Of a stretch of DNA of 64,000 nt, positions 17,518-27,002 are shown in pieces. The notes under the pieces were generated by a model. It searched no databases. It was not told the DNA's origin and worked only from the letters and a program-made list of their open reading frames with translations. The stretch comes from Deltaproteobacteria bacterium (GTDB taxonomy: Bacteria; Desulfobacterota; Syntrophobacteria; Syntrophobacterales; Syntrophobacteraceae). Location of the stretch: positions 1-64,000 of the forward strand of contig JAJXYD010000040.1 in the NCBI GenBank assembly GCA_021780695.1. Reading direction: 5' to 3'. The first letter of the stretch is position 1. Every line of letters begins with the position of its first letter. The translations under genes were made by a program, and so were the position numbers.

Positions 17518-17941
17518 CCGGCTCAATTGGGGCCGGAGCCGACAATGATATTTATTTGGCTGGTCGTCCCCGCCTTATGTATTTTGCGTTTCCAATCCTT
17601 AAACACTGATCCTGCCGGTCGATTTTTCCCTGTATCAAAAAAACAGCATGGGAAATGATGTATTTTTATTTTGTCTATGCTTAAGATAGAGTCAAGTTCT
17701 TGCGAGGAAAGATCGCTGCCTCGCCTCACTTTATCTTCTGTTTTGTTCTAAGCCTCATAGATTAACACGCAACTCTTGGCATTTCCTTTTTTCCGAAAGC
17801 TTGTCCTCCAAAGCGCAGAGGCGAAAGATAGTCTTACGTGAGCCTTTTTGCGCATGGGACTTTAAGAGCGATTTTTCGATCGGTTTTCCCGTTTCTAAGC
17901 AAAAGATTTAAGAAGACCCCGATGAAAGGAGGAATAAATCC
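17518..17941. other. Gene-free stretch between the two secreted-protein genes
   Basis: About 420 bases with lower GC content. No credible reading frame was found on either strand. The last 20 bases hold the AAAGGAGG ribosome site of the downstream gene. Upstream promoter sequences are likely here but none stands out clearly. Confidence 0.5.
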
Positions 17942-19084
17942 ATGAGGACCCAGGCATGGCTTCTGATTTCAGCACTTTTGTTTTTTTCTTTCTCCAGGGC
18001 CCATGCGGCCATTAGCTGGTCAAACGACGCATTCCAATACAGTGCCGCGGATAGAGGCCTCTACTATGATACCAATCCGGGGGGCGTCTGTACGCCATTA
18101 AGCTCTCAGCTCAATAAATCCTCGGCAAACGGAGATTCCGAAAACACCGATGTCGCAACGGCGGCCGATTCGCAAACGGGTTTAGCCACGCAGTCGGCGG
18201 CCTGGGGCAACTCGTTTCAAAACTATGGGCAGGACTCGGGCGGGGCAAGCGTCTACGGTTATGCCGACACCACCTGCGGCCTGGATACAAACATCGGCGT
18301 TCTGGGAGAAGGACAGAACGTAAGTTCCTATATCGACAGACCCTTTACGGTGACCTCGACCGGCAATTACACCTTGTCGGCCTCGGCTTGGGCTCCGCTT
18401 GCCTGGAGCGGCACGACCTCGGGCACAGCTACGGCGCCTCTTCCTCAATTAACCGGATCAGTCCAAATCATTCAGGTAGATCCCCATTACAATTCCACCC
18501 TGCTGCTCGATTCCAATACGTTTAGCCTCGCTAGCCTTATCGCTGTCCCCGGGCAGGCGACAGTGAGGCTTGTGGCAGGTGACAGCTACCAGTTCGTGGT
18601 CGCCCTTTCCGGGGTAACTTCCATCGGTGGGCAGACCGGGCCAAGCGGGATCGTAACGACCTTTAATAACCTCGACCCCCAAAACGAGACGTGGTTAGGC
18701 GCAATCGACAACACTTTCAACGCCGGCACCCAGGCAAGCCCCATTACCCTTACGGCTTCTCTATCACCTTCGGTGTGGCTAAGCGCGACTCCTCTTGGAG
18801 GCGGTTGGCAATGGCTTAGCTGGTTTGGTTACTTTAACACGACGGGTTCGGGCTGGATCTACCACACCACGCTCGGTTGGCTCTATGTGTGCGGAACTTC
18901 TACGGACAACCTCTGGTTCTATGACCCTCAATGGAACGGCGCGGGGGGGTGGTGGTGGACCACCAGTTCGTTATTTCCCTGGATTTACAGCGCGGGTAAA
19001 CAGGCCTGGCTCTATTATGATACAGGGAGCACAGCGCCCCGATGGTTTTACAATACCCAGACGGGTAAATGGGAAAAAGACTGA
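17942..19084 (+). CDS. Exported protein with the same C-terminal domain as the S53 peptidase
   Basis: A 380-residue protein with a clear signal peptide (WLLISALLFFSFSRAHA cleaved before AISWSN). The middle is Ser/Thr/Gly-rich and beta-like, without recognised catalytic motifs. Residues about 285-380 repeat the peptidase C-terminal pattern: LSWFGYFNT, WIYH-LGWLY, TDN(L/I)WF(Y/W)D, WLYY and (F/Y)FYNT-T-K-W. AAAGGAGG lies nine bases before the ATG. The shared domain suggests the two products go to the same place, for instance a cell-surface or secretion destination. Function is unknown. Confidence 0.75.
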   Translation: MRTQAWLLISALLFFSFSRAHAAISWSNDAFQYSAADRGLYYDTNPGGVCTPLSSQLNKSSANGDSENTDVATAADSQTGLATQSAAWGNSFQNYGQDSGGASVYGYADTTCGLDTNIGVLGEGQNVSSYIDRPFTVTSTGNYTLSASAWAPLAWSGTTSGTATAPLPQLTGSVQIIQVDPHYNSTLLLDSNTFSLASLIAVPGQATVRLVAGDSYQFVVALSGVTSIGGQTGPSGIVTTFNNLDPQNETWLGAIDNTFNAGTQASPITLTASLSPSVWLSATPLGGGWQWLSWFGYFNTTGSGWIYHTTLGWLYVCGTSTDNLWFYDPQWNGAGGWWWTTSSLFPWIYSAGKQAWLYYDTGSTAPRWFYNTQTGKWEKD

Positions 19085-19231
19085 AAAACCGGGTCTTACG
19101 GTCTGCATATAAAACGAAGAGGAGGCAGCTGCAAGGCTATTGTCGCGAGGCTCGATAAGGGGTAAAAAGAAAAGTTGGGTGCAAAGAGGTCCGCCGATGC
19201 GGCCCGTTACTAAAATTGAGTTAAGGACACG

Positions 19232-20617
19232 ATGTCAGAACCCCTTTTTGAGCTATGCAGCCCGCGCCGGCTCTACGTGCGCACTTTTGGTTGCCAGATG
19301 AATGAATACGATTCCCTGCAGGTCCTGCGGCAGTTGACGGCCCAGGGCTATGAGGTAGTCGAGGACATGGAGCTGGCCGACGTTATCTTTTTAAATACCT
19401 GCTCGGTGCGGGCCAAGGCGGAACAAAAGGTCCACTCTTTTCTGGGAAGTCTGAGGCGGCTAAAGCAGGCAAACCCCGACCTCAAGATCATCGCCGGGGG
19501 GTGTGTGGCCCAGCAGCTGGGCCAGAAGCTGCTAAACAGGTTCGACCACCTGGATATGGTTATAGGCACAAGGGCGGTAAACTCCGTTGGCAAACTGCTA
19601 AAGCAGCTGATAGATAAGGGCTCCCGGGGGGTCTTCCTGGGAGATGAGGGAAATATCGACTCCTGTTTTGACTTCGGGGGGCTATCCTCTTCTCCGGGCG
19701 TAACCGCCTCGGTTACCATCATGCAGGGGTGCAACAACCACTGCGCCTACTGCATAGTCCCAAGTGTACGGGGAGCGGAGCGAAGCAGGCGGCCGGAGGA
19801 TATTCTTGAAGAGATAAGGCTCCTTGAGCGCGCGGGCGTACGGGAAGTTCTTTTACTGGGCCAAAACGTCAATTCCTACGGAAGGGGCCTGGAAGAGGAG
19901 ATAAACTTCTCGGGGCTTCTGCGGCGCATAGCCTCCCAGACGGGCCTGGCGCGCATAAGGTTTACCACCTCCCATCCCAAGGACCTCACAGAAGATCTCA
20001 TGGACTGCTTTACCCAACTGGGGCAACTTTGCAAGTTTCTCCACCTTCCGGTGCAGGCGGGAGCCAACGGCGTACTGGCCCGCATGAAAAGACGCTATAC
20101 CCGCGAGGCCTACCTGGAAAAGGTCGCCCTGCTCCGCCGGATTTGTCCCGATATAGCTCTTAGCTCCGATGTCATCGTGGGGTTTCCCGGCGAAACCGAA
20201 GAGGACTTCACAAAGACCATGGAGCTTATCGAAGAAGTGCGCTTCGACAATATTTTTTCCTTTTGCTATTCGGACCGGCCCAACACCCGGGCCTCAGGCT
20301 TTGAAGACAAAGTGGAGGCGCACATCTCGGCTCGCAGGCTCGCCCAACTCCAGGGGCGTCAGGCTGAGATCTCCTTTGCCAAAAACCTTTTGGAAGTGGG
20401 AAAGACCCGGGAGGTGCTGGTCGAGGGGGCAAGCAAGGCTTCAAACGGCCAGATGAGCGGGCGCACCTCTCAAAACAGGATAGTAAACTTTGAGGCCCCG
20501 CAGTCATCGACGGGCAAAATTGTCGAAGTTAAAATCCTCGAGGCTTATGCTCACTCCCTAAGAGGGGAACTGATCCGAGGAAAGACCCGAGATGGAGATG
20601 ACGGGGGGCTTTTTTAG
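19232..20617 (+). CDS. miaB: tRNA-2-methylthio-N6-dimethylallyladenosine synthase
   Basis: MiaB adds the methylthio group to isopentenyl-adenosine-37 of tRNAs reading U-initial codons, using two [4Fe-4S] clusters and SAM. The 461 residues follow the family layout: N-terminal MTTase domain with FGCQMN, NTCSVR and GGCVAQ cysteines; radical SAM core with CNNHCAYC near residue 170; C-terminal TRAM domain. The length is normal. It is followed by a bifunctional-nuclease gene, a pairing seen in related genomes. The assignment to MiaB rather than RimO rests on the QGCNNHCAYCIVPSVRG motif. Confidence 0.95.
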   Translation: MSEPLFELCSPRRLYVRTFGCQMNEYDSLQVLRQLTAQGYEVVEDMELADVIFLNTCSVRAKAEQKVHSFLGSLRRLKQANPDLKIIAGGCVAQQLGQKLLNRFDHLDMVIGTRAVNSVGKLLKQLIDKGSRGVFLGDEGNIDSCFDFGGLSSSPGVTASVTIMQGCNNHCAYCIVPSVRGAERSRRPEDILEEIRLLERAGVREVLLLGQNVNSYGRGLEEEINFSGLLRRIASQTGLARIRFTTSHPKDLTEDLMDCFTQLGQLCKFLHLPVQAGANGVLARMKRRYTREAYLEKVALLRRICPDIALSSDVIVGFPGETEEDFTKTMELIEEVRFDNIFSFCYSDRPNTRASGFEDKVEAHISARRLAQLQGRQAEISFAKNLLEVGKTREVLVEGASKASNGQMSGRTSQNRIVNFEAPQSSTGKIVEVKILEAYAHSLRGELIRGKTRDGDDGGLF

Positions 20618-20798
20618 CCCCGGCATCGGCTATTTTTGCTCCGGGCCGGTGGACTAAATTTAGCGCGGCTTCGCCTTGCTTCAAGTAAGGGTTGGGGTTA
20701 TAGTATGGACTAAAGAGACCTGTCTGCGGGCAAACCTCATGACCATTGACTCTGCCAAATCCAGACCGGGAAACTCCGGATAATGTTTGGAGGTGAGC

Positions 20799-21293
20799 AT
20801 GTTCAAGCAGATGAAAGTGACCGGGCTGGTAATGGATCCTCATTCAAATACGCCGATCCTGGTACTAAAAGATATTACCGACGATACGACACTGCCTATC
20901 TGGATAGGCCTTCTGGAAGCCACGGCGATAGCCACGGAATTGGAAAACATCCAGTTTCCGCGGCCCATGACCCACGATCTGATTCGAAGCCTGTTTGACC
21001 ATTTAAATGTCAAAGTCGAACGTATCGAGGTCTGTGAGTTAAAAAACAATACCTACTACGCCCTGATCCATATCCGAAACGGCGAAGAAATCAGTTCCAT
21101 CGATTCTCGTCCAAGCGATGCGATAGCCATTGCTTTGCGGACAAACGCCCCCATTTTTGTCAAAGACGAGGTGATTTCCAAGTACCTGAGATCCGATGAG
21201 GGCAAACCCTCCTTTGATGAAAAGAATAAAGAGCGGTGGAGCGAAATGTTGGACAAGCTCGATCCTTCCGATTTTAGCAAGTACAAGATGTAA
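20799..21293 (+). CDS. Bifunctional nuclease family protein (DUF151)
   Basis: A 164-residue protein of the BFN/DUF151 family. Family signatures are visible in KDITDDTTLPIWIGLLEATAIATELE and SRPSDAIAIALRTNAPIFV. Plant members bind and degrade RNA and DNA, but bacterial roles are poorly defined. Start ATG 20799 has GGAGGT six bases upstream; a TTG at 20787 is out of place relative to that site. It is downstream of miaB and could share its transcript, although a 180-base gap separates them. Confidence 0.85.
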   Translation: MFKQMKVTGLVMDPHSNTPILVLKDITDDTTLPIWIGLLEATAIATELENIQFPRPMTHDLIRSLFDHLNVKVERIEVCELKNNTYYALIHIRNGEEISSIDSRPSDAIAIALRTNAPIFVKDEVISKYLRSDEGKPSFDEKNKERWSEMLDKLDPSDFSKYKM

Positions 21294-21338
21294 ATACTAA
21301 GACCTTTATCGATTAGCGCGCATGGAATGAGCCCGACG

Positions 21339-21372
21339 GGGATAAATCCCACCCCTTGCGTGGGAGCATCCC
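21339..21372 (+). promoter_or_regulatory. Possible leader hairpin upstream of adenine deaminase
   Basis: GGGAT (21339-21343) pairs with ATCCC (21368-21372) and CCCAC (21348-21352) with GTGGG (21360-21364), separated by a small internal loop. It could belong to the leader of the deaminase mRNA or act as terminator for the upstream nuclease gene. The pairing is short and unproven. Confidence 0.25.
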
Positions 21373-21445
21373 GGGGGGAGTTGTTTGGTTGGCTTGGGCT
21401 GGCGGGGTTAGTCTTGTCCGGATTTTTTTCATTTATGGGGGGGGG

Positions 21446-23176
21446 ATGGCAGTGAAGTTGGATACCGCTCGCTTGGCCGGCCTTATCGAAGTCGCCGCCG
21501 GAAGGCGTCCCGCAGACCTTTGCATCAAAGGCTGCCGTCTTGTAAATGTTTTTAGCGGGCAGATCGAAGAGGGGGATTTGGCCCTCTGCGACGGCTTGAT
21601 CGCCGGGGTAGGCCGCTACGAAGCCGACAAGACTCTTGAGGGCGAGGGGATGTTTGTAAGTCCGGGCTTTATCGATGGACACATCCACATAGAGAGCTCT
21701 CTTTTGAGCCCGGCCAATTTTTGCGCGGCAGTGCTCGCCTGGGGTACGAGCGCAGTGGTGGCCGATCCGCACGAGATTGCAAACGTGGTGGGTTTAGCCG
21801 GGATCCGCTACTTTGTAAGATGTGGTCAAAGTCTCCCGCTCGATATTTTCATAAATCTTCCAAGCTGCGTACCGGCTTCGCCCCTTGAGACTTCGGGAGC
21901 AAACTTGAAGGGGGCGGATCTTTTGTCCATGTTGCCCGAAGAGAATATGCCGGGTCTTGGGGAAATGATGAACTTTCCGGGCGTTATAGGCGCTAGTCCG
22001 GAGGTGCTCGACAAACTCCTGCTTTTTCAGGAATCGGTAATCGACGGGCACTGTCCGGGGGTATCGGGTCGCGACCTAAACGCCTATATTGCCGCCGGGA
22101 TAGGTTCGGACCATGAATGCACAACGGAGGCGGAGGCGGCTGAAAAGCTTTCGCGCGGCATGACGATCATGCTTCGCCAGGGAAGCCAGTCAAAGGATCT
22201 GGAAAAACTGATCGGCGTTGTAAACGATTCGACCTGGCATCGCTGTATGTTTGTAACTGACGACATACATCCCGACGATCTTGTGGGTAAGGGTCACATG
22301 AACGCTATAGTAAATGAGGCTATGGCTTTGGGGATGGCTCCGGCGCGCGCCCTCGCCATGGCCTCGCTAAACCCGGCGGGCTATTTCCGGTTGCAAAGGC
22401 GCGGAGCGCTTGCACCGGGCTATATTGCGGATTTTAGCCTGAGCCCTACCCTTAACCCGTGGAATCCGGTGCGGGTGTTTAAAAATGGAGTCGAAGTTGC
22501 GCAAGAGGGACGCCTTTTGGAAGAACCCGGCTCCTGGCACGTGCCTGCCCCACCGGAGCACCCCATGCGTATCGGGTCGCTCGATGCCAAACATTTGGTC
22601 GTGCCGGCCGCAGGTAAGAAATTGCGGGTAATCGAAGTGCTCGAGTCCACGCTCTTTACTCGCAAGGTCGTAATGGATGCTAAAATTGAAAACGGCTGCG
22701 CGGTAAGCGATATCCAACGGGATGTGCTAAAGGCCGCCGTCTATAACAGGTATCTGCCGGAGGCAAGGCCCATGGTGGGATTTATCCGCGGTCTGGGGCT
22801 AAAAGAGGGCGCCCTCGCCACCTCCGTTGCTCATGATTCCCATAACGTTATCGCGGTCGGGGTTTCGGATGGCGATATTTTGGCCGCGGTTCGCGCATTA
22901 AAGGAGAGCCGCGGGGGTATGGCGGCCGTATCGCAAGACTGTGTGGAAATTTTGCCTTTGCCCATCGCCGGGCTTATGTCCGAGCTTGGAGCTCCGGAGG
23001 TTTCCGCCAAGTTAAAGGTTCTCAAGGCATGCGCGAAGAAGTGGGGGGCAAAACTGGACAATCCCTTCATGGCCCTTTCCTTTCTGTCTCTATCGGTCAT
23101 ACCGGAGTTGAAGCTCACCGACAGGGGACTTGTGGATGTCTTAAAATTCCGTCATGTGTCTTTGTTCGAGGACTAA
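21446..23176 (+). CDS. ade: Adenine deaminase
   Basis: Converts adenine to hypoxanthine with release of ammonia, in purine salvage. At 576 residues it is typical of the bacterial Ade/AdeC family, with an amidohydrolase core. The metal-binding PGFIDGHIHIESS (about residue 67), VADPHEIANV, GIGSDHEC and TDDIHPDDL motifs are all visible. Start ATG 21446 precedes the conserved part of the family; a longer reading frame from 21356 would give an odd hydrophobic leader. The ferritin-like gene follows after 21 bases, so the two are probably co-transcribed, but no functional link is obvious. Confidence 0.93.
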   Translation: MAVKLDTARLAGLIEVAAGRRPADLCIKGCRLVNVFSGQIEEGDLALCDGLIAGVGRYEADKTLEGEGMFVSPGFIDGHIHIESSLLSPANFCAAVLAWGTSAVVADPHEIANVVGLAGIRYFVRCGQSLPLDIFINLPSCVPASPLETSGANLKGADLLSMLPEENMPGLGEMMNFPGVIGASPEVLDKLLLFQESVIDGHCPGVSGRDLNAYIAAGIGSDHECTTEAEAAEKLSRGMTIMLRQGSQSKDLEKLIGVVNDSTWHRCMFVTDDIHPDDLVGKGHMNAIVNEAMALGMAPARALAMASLNPAGYFRLQRRGALAPGYIADFSLSPTLNPWNPVRVFKNGVEVAQEGRLLEEPGSWHVPAPPEHPMRIGSLDAKHLVVPAAGKKLRVIEVLESTLFTRKVVMDAKIENGCAVSDIQRDVLKAAVYNRYLPEARPMVGFIRGLGLKEGALATSVAHDSHNVIAVGVSDGDILAAVRALKESRGGMAAVSQDCVEILPLPIAGLMSELGAPEVSAKLKVLKACAKKWGAKLDNPFMALSFLSLSVIPELKLTDRGLVDVLKFRHVSLFED

Positions 23177-23197
23177 TAGATTAGGGAGGATTTCCAA

Positions 23198-23659
23198 ATG
23201 AGCGTTCTTTCCTGCCAATACGTAGGCGATGTTATAGATTTTGCCATCCAAAGGGAAGAAAAAGCGATGCAGTTTTACGGCGAATGCGCCGAGCGGGCCC
23301 AAAATCCCGGAATAAAGGAATTTTTCAGGGAATTGGCAGCCGAGGAAGAGGGCCACAGGGACCTGCTGAAAAATCTCGATACGTTAAACCTCGATGGGGT
23401 GAAATTGGCAAAAGTTGAAAACCTCAAAATAAGCGACTCCCTGGTCGATGTTTCTTTTTCCGAAACCGGCACCTACCAGGATGCCCTGATACTGGCTATG
23501 AAAAGGGAAGAAAAGGCGATGGCCTTTTACGCGGGATGGAAAGATAAATGCGTGGATGCGAAGGCTTCCAAACTCTTTGAAGTTCTTGCAAACGAAGAAG
23601 AAAAGCACAAGCGAAAGCTCGAAAAGCTCTACGACGACGACATCCTGGGCTGGGACTAG
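23198..23659 (+). CDS. Ferritin-like (rubrerythrin-type) diiron protein
   Basis: A 153-residue protein of the ferritin-like superfamily, made of two related halves. REEKAMQFY near residue 19 and KREEKAMAFY near 100 start each half. EEEGH near 50 and EEEKH near 132 supply the metal-ligand Glu and His residues. The C-terminal rubredoxin domain of classical rubrerythrin is missing. Such proteins use a diiron centre in oxidative stress defence or iron handling in anaerobes. The gene lies 21 bases after adenine deaminase on the same strand. Confidence 0.85.
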   Translation: MSVLSCQYVGDVIDFAIQREEKAMQFYGECAERAQNPGIKEFFRELAAEEEGHRDLLKNLDTLNLDGVKLAKVENLKISDSLVDVSFSETGTYQDALILAMKREEKAMAFYAGWKDKCVDAKASKLFEVLANEEEKHKRKLEKLYDDDILGWD

Positions 23660-23825
23660 GGTTTTAGATGCGCCCCGGAGTACGCAAAGAGGTCCCCGGG
23701 CCAATTGCGGTTTTGGGAAATGGAGTTGCCCGCGACTGGATGACTCTTTACCGGATAGCGTTTATAATACTATCTGGGCAATACGTGAGAGTGCTTAATC
23801 CAATCTTTCCATAAAGGGTATTCCG

Positions 23826-25610
23826 ATGCATGGCGAACCTCCCAATTTTCCCGACCAGGAAACTCTTGAAAAAGAGCTAAGCGATTACTTGACTAAAAAG
23901 TACGGCTATAGAATCAAGGTCATATCCCCGATGATGGCTACCGAGAATAGTGGTGAACCCGGCCAAAACGTTCCCAAAACCGGAGGCATTTCAAACATAA
24001 GGTTTGACATGAAGCCGGAAGAACTTGAAGCCTATCTTGACCGCTATGTGATTCGTCAGGATGAATCCAAGGCGGTGCTTGCAACGAAGGTGTGCACCCA
24101 CTATAACCGGATCCGGTATCTCAACGGGATGACAAGGTTTGGAAGCCAACCGATGGTAGGAAGGATAAAAAACAATATCCTTCTGATCGGACCCACGGGT
24201 GTGGGCAAAACGTACCTGGTCAAGCTGATTGCGCAGAAACTGGGAGTGCCTTTCGTAAAGGGGGATGCGACAAAGTTTAGCGAAACGGGCTACGTTGGCG
24301 GCGATGTCGAAGACCTCGTAAGGGAGTTGGTGATCCAGGCCAACGAAGACATCGAACTTGCCGAGCATGGGATAATCTACATTGACGAGATAGATAAGAT
24401 AGCGTCCTCGCAGCACCTGGTCGGACCCGACGTCTCCAGAACCGGGGTTCAGAGGGCTCTTTTAAAGCCCATGGAGGAAACCGAGGTCGATCTCAAGGTC
24501 CCCCATGATCCGGTATCCCAGATGCAGGCCATCGAGCATTTTCGAAAGACCGGAAAACGGGAAAGGCGCGCCGTTAACACCAAAAATATCCTTTTTATCA
24601 TGAGCGGGGCTTTCAACGGCTTGGCGGAGATAATCAAAAAGAGGATTCAAAGGCAGGAAATCGGCTTCGGCGCCCAGGTGCAGAGCCGTGATAACGACAT
24701 GCGTTTTCTAAAAAACGTTAAGGCCGAGGACCTGATTGAATTTGGCTTTGAGAGCGAATTTGTGGGAAGGCTTCCTGTCGTTGCGGTCCTTGAGCCGCTC
24801 GAAGTCGGGGATTTGCTCGATATTTTGAAAAATCCCAATAACCCGATCATCAATGCCAAAAAGGAAGATTTCCGCAGCTACGGCATAGATATAAGGTTTG
24901 AGGAGGAATCCCTTGGCATAATTGCCGAGAGGGCATTTTTGGAAAAGACCGGCGCGCGGGGTCTGGTATCGGTGCTCGAAAGGGTCGTTTTGCCTTTTGA
25001 AAAAAAGCTCCCCTCCTCCCAGATCCGCCATTTTGCCGTAACCGCCGATATCGTGCGCAATCCCGAATCGGAGTTGGAAAGGCTTCTCAACGGCTCGCCG
25101 GAAACCAATTTTGAGATTTATCGCAATCTGGTCGAAAAGGAAAAAGCGGCTGTCAGGGAAAACGTACTGAAGGTAAGGAAGGAATTTGCCGAGAATTATC
25201 CGCTTATTTTTAATCCAGACAGGACCGAACTGGTGATAAACCATCACGTGAAAACCGGCATAGCCGCGGAGGCGGTTTTTGCCGAGGTCCGGTCACTCTA
25301 CGAGCAGGTGAGGACGTTTGAGTCCGAATTTTATGAAAAACACGGCTTCAAGATTCATTTCAACGAGCAGGCCCTAAACGAGATCCTCTCCGAGGCGCTG
25401 GCGGGAAATGAGAGCGCCGCGGATATATGCGACAGGATTTCGGTTGACTACGACTACGGATTCAGGTTGATATCGGACCGAAGCGGGAATAACCAGTTCG
25501 TTATACCCCGGGAAGCCGTGGTCGACCATCAGAAATACCTCGATGAACTGATCCGCGAAAGCTACAAGCAATATCCCCTGAGACCGGGTGAACTCACCAA
25601 GGAGAGGTAG
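23826..25610 (+). CDS. ClpX-like AAA+ unfoldase lacking the zinc-binding domain
   Basis: A 594-residue AAA+ protein close to ClpX. Motifs are: Walker A GPTGVGKT (122-129), pore loop GYVG (155-158), Walker B IIYIDEID (183-190), ClpP-docking IGFGA (279-283) and sensor-2 GARGL (376-380). The N-terminal four-cysteine zinc domain of ClpX is absent. In its place is a ~60-residue leader with a short acidic start. A further ~190 residues follow the AAA+ core. It probably pairs with ClpP through the IGF loop, but its substrates are unknown. AAAGGG lies seven bases before the ATG. Confidence 0.8.
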   Translation: MHGEPPNFPDQETLEKELSDYLTKKYGYRIKVISPMMATENSGEPGQNVPKTGGISNIRFDMKPEELEAYLDRYVIRQDESKAVLATKVCTHYNRIRYLNGMTRFGSQPMVGRIKNNILLIGPTGVGKTYLVKLIAQKLGVPFVKGDATKFSETGYVGGDVEDLVRELVIQANEDIELAEHGIIYIDEIDKIASSQHLVGPDVSRTGVQRALLKPMEETEVDLKVPHDPVSQMQAIEHFRKTGKRERRAVNTKNILFIMSGAFNGLAEIIKKRIQRQEIGFGAQVQSRDNDMRFLKNVKAEDLIEFGFESEFVGRLPVVAVLEPLEVGDLLDILKNPNNPIINAKKEDFRSYGIDIRFEEESLGIIAERAFLEKTGARGLVSVLERVVLPFEKKLPSSQIRHFAVTADIVRNPESELERLLNGSPETNFEIYRNLVEKEKAAVRENVLKVRKEFAENYPLIFNPDRTELVINHHVKTGIAAEAVFAEVRSLYEQVRTFESEFYEKHGFKIHFNEQALNEILSEALAGNESAADICDRISVDYDYGFRLISDRSGNNQFVIPREAVVDHQKYLDELIRESYKQYPLRPGELTKER

Positions 25611-25731
25611 CTCCGGGACAAGAAAAAAGAGGTTCGGCCGGTTTCACTTCCAAACCAGTGCCCACCAGAAAACCTGAGAAGACATTTCATGCCCGAATGG
25701 GGTAATCGGGACAATTTGTAACGGGGAGCAA

Positions 25732-26928
25732 ATGATAGGTATATCCAAACTTTACTGCGGTACGGTCGAACCCTCGGACGCCCTGCGCTACGGGCGCCAC
25801 AGCGGGAGTCTGCCTTCTCATCTCTTGCAGTTTTCATCGGATAAAACACCGGTGGTCGTCTGGAATGTGACCAGGAGGTGTAATCTCAAGTGTGTTCACT
25901 GTTATGCGCATGCGACCGAACAACAGGCGAGCGGCGAGCTTTCCACAAGCGAGGGCAAAGCGCTAATCGACGACCTGGCCGCCTTTGGATCGCCGGTGGT
26001 CCTTTTTTCGGGCGGTGAACCCCTGGTGCGGCCCGATTTGATCGAACTGGCCCGCTATGCGGTTAAAAAAGGTATGCGGGCGGTGATTTCAACCAACGGA
26101 ACGCTAATAGATGCCAAAGTCGCCGCGGAACTCAAAAAGGTCGGTCTTTCCTATGTGGGGGTAAGCCTCGATGGGCTGGGAGAGGTTAACGACCGGTTTA
26201 GAGGAGTCAAGGGCTCCTTCGGGCGGGCGCTAAACGGTATTGTTGCCTGCCGGGAAGCCGGGATCAAGGTCGGTCTTCGCTTTACGATGAACAGACTAAA
26301 CGCGGGCGAGATTGCGGGGATTTTCGATCTTCTCGAAGAATACGATATTCCCAGGGTCTGCTTCTATCATCTCGTCTATGCGGGGCGTGGCAGCGAGTTG
26401 ATAAAAGAGGATCTAACCCACGAGCAAACCCGCGAGGCGCTCGATCTTATAATGGACAGGACAGCCGATCTGCATCGCCGGGGCAAGCCCAAGGAAGTTC
26501 TTACGGTGGACAATCATGCCGACGGTCCCTACGTCTACCTGAGGATGGTGCGGGAGAATTCGCCCAGAGCCGGGGAGGTTCTCGAGTTGCTCGAGATGAA
26601 CGAGGGAAACAGTTCGGGGCGAGGCATCGGATGTGTGAGCTGGGACGGCAGTGTTTATGCCGATCAGTTTTGGAGGCATTACTGCTTCGGAAATGTCAGA
26701 GAGAGAAAATTTAGCGAAATTTGGACCGACCTGTCCAATCCGCTCATGATGCGGCTAAAGGATAAGAAGCTCTATGTGAAGGGGCGATGTGCCCAGTGCC
26801 GGTGGCTATCGGTTTGCGGGGGAAACTTCCGGGTTCGCGCCGAGGCCGCCTTGGGTGACCTTTGGGCGTGTGATCCGGCGTGTTATCTGAGCGATCGGGA
26901 AATAAAGGCAACGGTTGATGGTGATTAG
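25732..26928 (+). CDS. ahbC: 12,18-didecarboxysiroheme deacetylase-type radical SAM protein
   Basis: A 398-residue radical SAM enzyme. It begins MIGISKLYCGTVEPSDALRYG, a hallmark of the AhbC group, and has the SAM cluster motif CNLKCVHC (near residue 47-54). A C-terminal cluster region is rich in Cys (CAQC, VCGG and CDPAC). AhbC removes the acetate side chains of didecarboxysiroheme in the siroheme-dependent heme pathway used by sulfate reducers and archaea. The related AhbD is less likely given the N terminus. No other ahb genes lie in the window. GGGGAG lies just upstream of the ATG. Confidence 0.85.
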   Translation: MIGISKLYCGTVEPSDALRYGRHSGSLPSHLLQFSSDKTPVVVWNVTRRCNLKCVHCYAHATEQQASGELSTSEGKALIDDLAAFGSPVVLFSGGEPLVRPDLIELARYAVKKGMRAVISTNGTLIDAKVAAELKKVGLSYVGVSLDGLGEVNDRFRGVKGSFGRALNGIVACREAGIKVGLRFTMNRLNAGEIAGIFDLLEEYDIPRVCFYHLVYAGRGSELIKEDLTHEQTREALDLIMDRTADLHRRGKPKEVLTVDNHADGPYVYLRMVRENSPRAGEVLELLEMNEGNSSGRGIGCVSWDGSVYADQFWRHYCFGNVRERKFSEIWTDLSNPLMMRLKDKKLYVKGRCAQCRWLSVCGGNFRVRAEAALGDLWACDPACYLSDREIKATVDGD

Positions 26929-27002
26929 AGACAAGGCTTTCGCCGTGTGAGCAAACCGGCAACTGATCGCTGTTTCTTATAAAAAGGCGGGGGGGGAAAA
27001 TC

